Source: Candidatus Mediterraneibacter faecavium
GTDB lineage: Bacteria; Bacillota; Clostridia; Lachnospirales; Lachnospiraceae
Assembly (NCBI GenBank): GCA_019119995.1
Contig: DWVY01000007.1
Coordinates: forward strand, 1 to 64,000
DNA: 64,000 nucleotides
Direction: 5' to 3'
The notes beneath the pieces are model-generated. The model was not told where the DNA came from. It searched no databases and worked only from the letters and a program-made list of their open reading frames with translations. The translations under genes and the position numbers were made by a program. The first letter of the stretch is position 1. Each line of letters starts with the position of its first letter. Below, in pieces: positions 60,317 to 64,000 of the stretch.

Positions 60317-60850
60317 ATGCAGTACATCAGTCATTACCGCTCACCTATCGGGAATATATTATTGGCTGCTGATGAGATTGGCTTGACCGGTCTCTGGTTT
60401 GAGGGACAAAAATATTTTGCCCTTTATTTGGACAAGGAACATGAGGAAAAAGAAATTCCCATTTTTGAAAAAGTAAAAGAATGGCTTACGATTTATTTTT
60501 CGGGGAAAGAGCCGGACTTTACTGTACCGCTACATTTCACAGGCACAGACTTTCAGAATGAGGTATGGGAAATCCTCTGTACTATTCCATACGGCCAGAC
60601 TATGACATACGGGGAAATTGCAAAGCAGATCGCCGTAAAGAAAGGATTGCCGCGTATGTCAGCACAGGCCGTAGGCGGCGCGGTGGGCCACAATGAAATC
60701 TCAATCATTGTTCCTTGTCACCGTGTTGTGGGGACAAATGGCAGCCTTACCGGATATGCAGGCGGTATAGAGAAAAAAGTGGAACTATTGAAGTTGGAAA
60801 ACGTGGATATGAAACAATTTTCTATCCCCGGGAAAGGGACAGCATTATGA
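60317..60850 (+). CDS. ogt: Methylated-DNA-protein-cysteine methyltransferase
   Basis: Suicide repair enzyme for O6-alkylguanine. 177 residues. N-terminal domain SHYRSPIGNILLAADEIGLTGLW; C-terminal domain with TDFQNEVWEILCTIPYGQTMTYGEIAK, AVGGAVGHNEISIIVPCHRVVG (acceptor Cys in PCHR) and TGYAGGIEKK. GGAGG precedes the ATG. Its stop overlaps the methyltransferase ATG (ATGA). Confidence 0.95.
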   Translation: MQYISHYRSPIGNILLAADEIGLTGLWFEGQKYFALYLDKEHEEKEIPIFEKVKEWLTIYFSGKEPDFTVPLHFTGTDFQNEVWEILCTIPYGQTMTYGEIAKQIAVKKGLPRMSAQAVGGAVGHNEISIIVPCHRVVGTNGSLTGYAGGIEKKVELLKLENVDMKQFSIPGKGTAL

Positions 60851-61623
60851 AACCAGCAAATCTGGAGGCAATCCAACATTCTTTTACCATACAGGCGCCA
60901 AATTTTGAGAGCCAAACAGTCAATTTTTCCAAAGAGGAATACTTGAATTATACTATTTCCCGTGTTGCCCCTAAAGGGCAGGATAGCGTTTTAGAAGTAG
61001 CGGCCGGTACTTGTGCCTGCGGCCGGTCATTTGCGCCGCTGGTACAGAGTGTTGTATGTTTGGACGCTACCCCTTCGATGTTACAGATTGGAAAGCAGGA
61101 AGCCGAGAAAAGCCACTTGAACAACATGACTTTTGTGAAGGGATATGCGGAGGAACTGCCTTTTCTGAACGACAGCTTTACGATTGTATTTTCCCGACTG
61201 GCTTTCCATCACTTTACAGATACCGATGTCGTATTTTCTGAAATGGTACGGGTATTGAAGCCTGGCGGCAAGCTGGTGATGATAGACATGGAAGCCGCTG
61301 ATGAAAAAATGCGCCAAACCGAAGATGAAATTGAAACGCTCCGCGATCCCTCTCACGTAAAGAATATGAGCAAAAACGAAATGCTGGAATTGTTTACGGC
61401 GCATAGCTTACAGATAGAACAATGTGAAACCACGGAAATCCAGCAAAAGCTGAATAACTGGCTTGCACTTACCAGAACGCCGGAACCTATTCGACAGAAA
61501 ATCACAGAACTCATGAAATCAGAACTTGCAGGAGAGGAAAAAACCGGATTTTCCCCTTATGTGGAGAATGGAAAAATTTGTTTTAATCAAAAATGGCTGC
61601 TGCTGATTGGAAGAAAGCAGTAG
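60847..61623 (+). CDS. Class I SAM-dependent methyltransferase
   Basis: 258 residues. SAM motif VLEVAAGTCACGRSFAP near residue 50, acidic loop CLDATPSML, FVKGYAEELPFLNDSFTIVFSRLAFHHF, and LKPGGKLVMIDM. Resembles UbiE/arsenite-type small-molecule methyltransferases, but the family-specific Cys of arsenite enzymes is not evident. Translationally coupled to ogt. Whether it takes part in the alkylation response or modifies a toxic compound is not clear. Confidence 0.9.
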   Translation: MKPANLEAIQHSFTIQAPNFESQTVNFSKEEYLNYTISRVAPKGQDSVLEVAAGTCACGRSFAPLVQSVVCLDATPSMLQIGKQEAEKSHLNNMTFVKGYAEELPFLNDSFTIVFSRLAFHHFTDTDVVFSEMVRVLKPGGKLVMIDMEAADEKMRQTEDEIETLRDPSHVKNMSKNEMLELFTAHSLQIEQCETTEIQQKLNNWLALTRTPEPIRQKITELMKSELAGEEKTGFSPYVENGKICFNQKWLLLIGRKQ

Positions 61624-61818
61624 TAAAGCCAATCAAGCCAGCAGACGGTCAAGATGAACGGTGCGGAGGCATCCTTTATAAATCGATACTGCTCCGTTTA
61701 AAATTGCACAAAAATCACCTCATATCTGTCTGCGCAAAACGCCCAAAATTAAATTTAAACTTACGAAAAATAAAATTCAGCGTTAAAATATAGGTATCAA
61801 GAATGTGGGAGGTATGAG

Positions 61819-62058
61819 ATGAAGAGGATTAAATCAGCGTGTATTACACAGACCTTGCATTTCCTTTTGAAAGAGGATTAGGACCATGAGTACGCGGTCA
61901 AGGCAGTCGATGAAGAAGTAAAGAAATACAAGGAACATTTGGAGAAAAATCATACAAAATATAAAATTCTCTCAGAAGAACAACAGGCTGACGGCTCAGT
62001 TATTCTTGAGATAAAAAAACAGTACAATACATCTCCGGTCGGGAACTATCTGGATTGA
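61819..62058 (+). pseudogene. Small mobile-element-type protein with in-frame amber stop
   Basis: 80 codons, start MKRIKSACITQTLHFLLKED, then TAG at 61879-61881, then a continuous frame DHEYAVKAVDEEVKKYKEH to SPVGNYLD. The parts together resemble small proteins that I associate with conjugative elements of Firmicutes (memory, not shown here). Good GGGAGG before the ATG. A point mutation is likely; nothing points to amber readthrough. Confidence 0.6.
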
Positions 62059-62066
62059 TTTTTTGA

Positions 62067-62096
62067 TTGACAATATCAGAAAATTTTTGGTAGAAT
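62067..62096 (+). promoter_or_regulatory. Promoter of the 62254 gene
   Basis: Consensus TTGACA, 18-bp spacer, TAGAAT; start site expected about 12 bp before the hairpin. Confidence 0.65.
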
Positions 62097-62114
62097 TAAG
62101 CAGTCAAACAGCGG

Positions 62115-62152
62115 ACAGCGTAGAATTTTGATGTTTCTACGCTGTTTTTTTG
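62115..62152 (+). terminator. Attenuator-like hairpin in the 62254 leader
   Basis: Perfect 11-bp stem ACAGCGTAGAA / TTCTACGCTGT followed by seven T (TTTTTTT to 62151). A 16-codon frame starts at ATG 62131 in the loop (MFLRCFF...) and runs through the T-run. No clear ribosome site before it. Confidence 0.75.
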
Positions 62153-62253
62153 TTTGTCATATTCCTGCCAAAACGTCTTGAATATTGGAAAGTCCTGTGC
62201 TGTCTGAACTGTTATTCTATTATACTTTTTAATTTTTAGGAGGATTGATAAAA

Positions 62254-62775
62254 ATGGATTTTTACATGAAATTACCGCGCAACAAAAAAGAATTTGCACT
62301 ATTTATGGGGATTATTTCTATTATCTCTGTGAACATTATCGCACCGCTTATTACCTGTTTTGAAGCAGGATTTCATCTCTATGTATGGCAGGACGTATTG
62401 ACGGTTCTCCCGTTTATCTGGGTGAGCGTGATTGCGATTGTACTTATCACATATATACCGGCGGAAAAAATGACAGCTTTGATTGTGTCAAAAGGAGACA
62501 GTTTCCGTTCTCATATTGTGGTGAATATTTTATGTACCGTATTGATGATGTCTGTTTTTCTGACCGTAATCGGAACATGGATCGGAACACGCTCGATCAC
62601 TTTGGAACCGATACAGCTGTTTTTCTATAAGTGGCCCAGAAACTTTGCTATTTCCTTATTTGTTGAAATGTGTATTGCACAGCCAATTGCCAGATTCGTA
62701 CTTTTACAACTGCATACAAGACTTGATGCAAAAAAGGCAGTTGGGATAAATGAAGAGTGTGAGGAATTAGGTTAA
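62254..62775 (+). CDS. Four-helix membrane protein, DUF2798-like architecture
   Basis: 173 residues, four hydrophobic helices in two similar halves (FALFMGIISIISVNIIAPLI; IVVNILCTVLMMSVFLTVIG). Ends in a KKAVGINEECEELG tail. Architecture and length match the protein at 57014, though identity by eye is low; DUF2798 relationship is inferred. ATG 62254 follows AGGAGG. A long leader with terminator hairpin precedes it. Confidence 0.65.
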   Translation: MDFYMKLPRNKKEFALFMGIISIISVNIIAPLITCFEAGFHLYVWQDVLTVLPFIWVSVIAIVLITYIPAEKMTALIVSKGDSFRSHIVVNILCTVLMMSVFLTVIGTWIGTRSITLEPIQLFFYKWPRNFAISLFVEMCIAQPIARFVLLQLHTRLDAKKAVGINEECEELG

Positions 62776-62847
62776 GGATTAGCCGGAAAGTGTTGTAAGA
62801 TTTTTTCAACAACTGAAATAAATATTTGATGAAAAGGGCAGGAAGGA

Positions 62848-63105
62848 ATGGAACAAAGGAAGATCTATATTTCCGATATCTCGTCTGCGGTAGAGCTGGT
62901 TCGATTTTTCAGCTATACCGCTTATGACGCAGATTTGGAGACAGATAATACAAGAACAGATGTGAAGTCTATATTAGGCGTACTGGCAAATAATGTGGGA
63001 AAACATTCAACTTTAAAGCTATATAATGCACCGATAAATGAGGAATTGGATAGGTTTTTAATGAATTACAGAAGTGAGGAAACTGGATATGCCGTACAAG
63101 ATTGA
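62848..63105 (+). CDS. HPr-like protein lacking the active-site histidine (second copy)
   Basis: 85 residues. DVKSILGVLANNVG (residues 39-52) matches the HPr region around Ser46, and the following LKLYNAPINEELDRFLMNY fits the last strand and helix. The N-terminal part (ISDISSAVELVRFFSYTAYDADLE) has no His15 motif. Distant relative of the protein at 3034. AGGAAGG precedes the ATG. The next gene overlaps its end. Confidence 0.7.
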   Translation: MEQRKIYISDISSAVELVRFFSYTAYDADLETDNTRTDVKSILGVLANNVGKHSTLKLYNAPINEELDRFLMNYRSEETGYAVQD

Positions 63106-63637
63106 GCCACGGAAGATTGAAAAAAATTGTATAGACTGTCTGTATCAGGAAAAGAGACGGTGCACATTAGACGAATGTTTTCTGGAAGTAGAGTTACGGA
63201 ATGAAAAGGCCAGAAAAATATCTGCCGCCCGCGAAATAATCAAAAGGCGGAAAAAATGCGGCATTAATTTGGCCAGTACCAGTGGATATTATGTTTCAAT
63301 AATTGGTAATGTCACAGATATACTTGTTTTTACAAATCTATGCTATCAAGATTTTGATGTTGGAATAATGCAATCTAAGCACATTGCCATCAATGTCAAT
63401 GTGCTTCAGATGGAATCTATCAAATTACAGACATTATTGTGTCTTTTTATATTCTTCTCCCCACGTCCACATAGCGTCCAAAATAGGTTTCAGGCTTTTT
63501 CCCAAATCCGTCAGAGAATATTCCACGCGAGGAGGAACTTCGGCATATACAGTGCGAGTAAGCAATCCGCTATTTTCCATATCCCGGAGCTGTGCGGTCA
63601 GCACCTTTTGAGATACACTCCCAATAGATTTCTTTAA
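63089..63637 (+). CDS. Cys-rich hypothetical protein, C-terminus doubtful
   Basis: Starts MPYKIEPRKIEKNCIDCLYQ, with a CxxC-x7-C-x5-C cluster (CIDC...CTLDEC) likely to bind zinc, then a basic helix (EKARKISAAREIIKRRKKCG). About 60-70 residues look natural; the rest, from about 63280, is AT-rich and overlaps the HxlR gene on the other strand, so the real gene may have lost its own stop. ATG 63089 overlaps the HPr-like gene. No function recognised. Confidence 0.5.
   Translation: MPYKIEPRKIEKNCIDCLYQEKRRCTLDECFLEVELRNEKARKISAAREIIKRRKKCGINLASTSGYYVSIIGNVTDILVFTNLCYQDFDVGIMQSKHIAINVNVLQMESIKLQTLLCLFIFFSPRPHSVQNRFQAFSQIRQRIFHARRNFGIYSASKQSAIFHIPELCGQHLLRYTPNRFL
63377..63406. repeat. 10-bp inverted repeat
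   Basis: AAGCACATTG / CAATGTGCTT, 10-bp gap, downstream of the HxlR gene on the minus strand and inside the tail of the 63089 frame. No T-run. Confidence 0.5.
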
Positions 63638-63757
63638 TTCTCCAAATCTCTTTGTCCCCGGCAGTAAATCACGCAAAATTAAAACTTTCCATTTATCACC
63701 AATTAATGTCAGTGTCGTTTCTACCGGACAGGCAGGTAACTCCTTAACTTCCTGCAT
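63434..63757 (-). CDS. HxlR-family transcriptional regulator
   Basis: 107-residue winged-helix protein: CPVETTLTLIGDKWKVLILRDLLPGTKRFGELKKSIGSVSQKVLTAQLRDMENSGLL, the HxlR core with the Cys near the N-terminus often used for redox or electrophile sensing. GAGGAG precedes the start at 63757. Divergent from a gene that begins at 63992; two similar operator-like blocks lie between. Confidence 0.92.
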   Translation of the reverse strand: MQEVKELPACPVETTLTLIGDKWKVLILRDLLPGTKRFGELKKSIGSVSQKVLTAQLRDMENSGLLTRTVYAEVPPRVEYSLTDLGKSLKPILDAMWTWGEEYKKTQ

Positions 63758-63787
63758 TTTATCACTTCTCCTCTCTTTAGTTTCCAT

Positions 63788-63949
63788 TTGGTGACTAAAG
63801 CGCTTTACTGCGCCTGCTTTACAAATGATCCTTACAATCCCAGTATAGTATTGGGGCTGGATAAAGTCAACTTATGTTTCCTCCAGGTAACTGTCCGATA
63901 GTATCTAATTGGTAACTACGGCACTTTATTGTGCGTACTTTACGATCAT
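63788..63949. promoter_or_regulatory. Duplicated operator-like blocks between divergent HxlR and 63992 genes
   Basis: Blocks beginning TTGGTGACTAAAGCGCTTTA (63788) and TTGGTAACTACGGCACTTTA (63909) match at 27 of the first 35 positions. The first lies in the HxlR leader, the second overlaps the -35 of the plus-strand promoter (TTTACG, 17 bp, TAAGAT, 63939-63967). Confidence 0.6.
63842..63870 (-). promoter_or_regulatory. HxlR gene promoter
   Basis: Minus strand TTGACT, 17-bp spacer, TATACT. Confidence 0.65.
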
Positions 63950-63991
63950 ACCTCATGTTAGTAAGATATAAATGCAGGGAGGTGCGTTGAA

Positions 63992-64000
63992 ATGACAGCA
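63992..64000 (+). CDS. Start of a gene cut by the window end
   Basis: ATG ACA GCA after AGGGAGG with 9-bp spacing and a promoter at 63939-63967. Divergent from HxlR, so probably its target; typical targets are reductases or transporters. Only three codons are visible. Confidence 0.5.

Overview
The window reads as chromosomal DNA of a Lachnospiraceae-type gut Firmicute. The evidence is AGGAGG-type ribosome binding sites, sigma-A promoters with 17-bp spacing, a CspABC-like subtilase, rubrerythrin, a GGND-type phosphofructokinase, fused FruA, and many small SPFH/NfeD, HPr-like and DUF families usual in that group. The genus cannot be fixed from sequence alone. The first 1.5 kb is the end of a prophage (holin, endolysin). 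The last 7 kb is AT-rich, contains broken genes, and looks horizontally acquired.

Layout. 1-1541: prophage lysis genes. 1.9-10.8 kb: methylthioribose-1-phosphate isomerase, a His-less HPr-like protein, a MATE exporter with an attenuator-like leader, MntP, a two-component system, a Na+/alanine-type symporter, and hisH-hisF. 11-13.2 kb: an AAA-family ATPase with a 29-codon companion, uracil-DNA glycosylase, tRNA-Gly(CCC). 13.3-20.6 kb: a LacI regulator fused to a solute-binding-protein domain, followed by a glycerophosphodiesterase and a complete ABC importer (lipoprotein, ATPase, two-domain permease). 20.7-34.8 kb: mostly housekeeping and stress genes (MgtC-like, PTS-IIC-like, small alarmone synthetase, SPFH/NfeD, metal P-type ATPase, HflX, ferredoxin-nitroreductase, a lone microcompartment shell protein, an SDR, a MESH1-like hydrolase, a ParA). 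34.8-42.97 kb: sugar metabolism (AraC regulator, rhamnulokinase-like kinase, sugar isomerase; then fruK-fruA-fruR). 43-46 kb: rubrerythrin, glycosyltransferase, PPi-type phosphofructokinase. 46.1-49.7 kb: a remodelled patch (DUF3788 fragment joined to an EcsC-like gene, DUF4230, a 27-aa membrane peptide, a HipB-like regulator with a truncated hipA, a DUF4143 ATPase). 49.7-55.8 kb: a redox cluster with a TetR gene and two matching palindromic operators. 55.9-64 kb: a truncated subtilase, then an island carrying an AraC-controlled alkylation-repair operon (AlkA-type glycosylase, ABM protein, Ogt, methyltransferase), two four-helix membrane proteins behind attenuator-like leaders, a second HPr-like protein, and a divergent HxlR regulator.

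Points with most promise: (i) the LacI-solute-binding fusion beside a phosphodiester-linked ABC importer; (ii) three 5' leaders (MATE, 57014, 62254) in which a sigma-A promoter is followed by an intrinsic-terminator hairpin crossed by a short reading frame; (iii) a long stem enclosing the rubrerythrin start site; (iv) two HPr-fold proteins that keep the regulatory-serine motif but lack the phosphorylatable histidine; (v) a predicted leaderless, operator-abutting HipB-like mRNA next to a hipA stub; (vi) the alkylation island. No CRISPR array, rRNA, or complete insertion sequence was seen.
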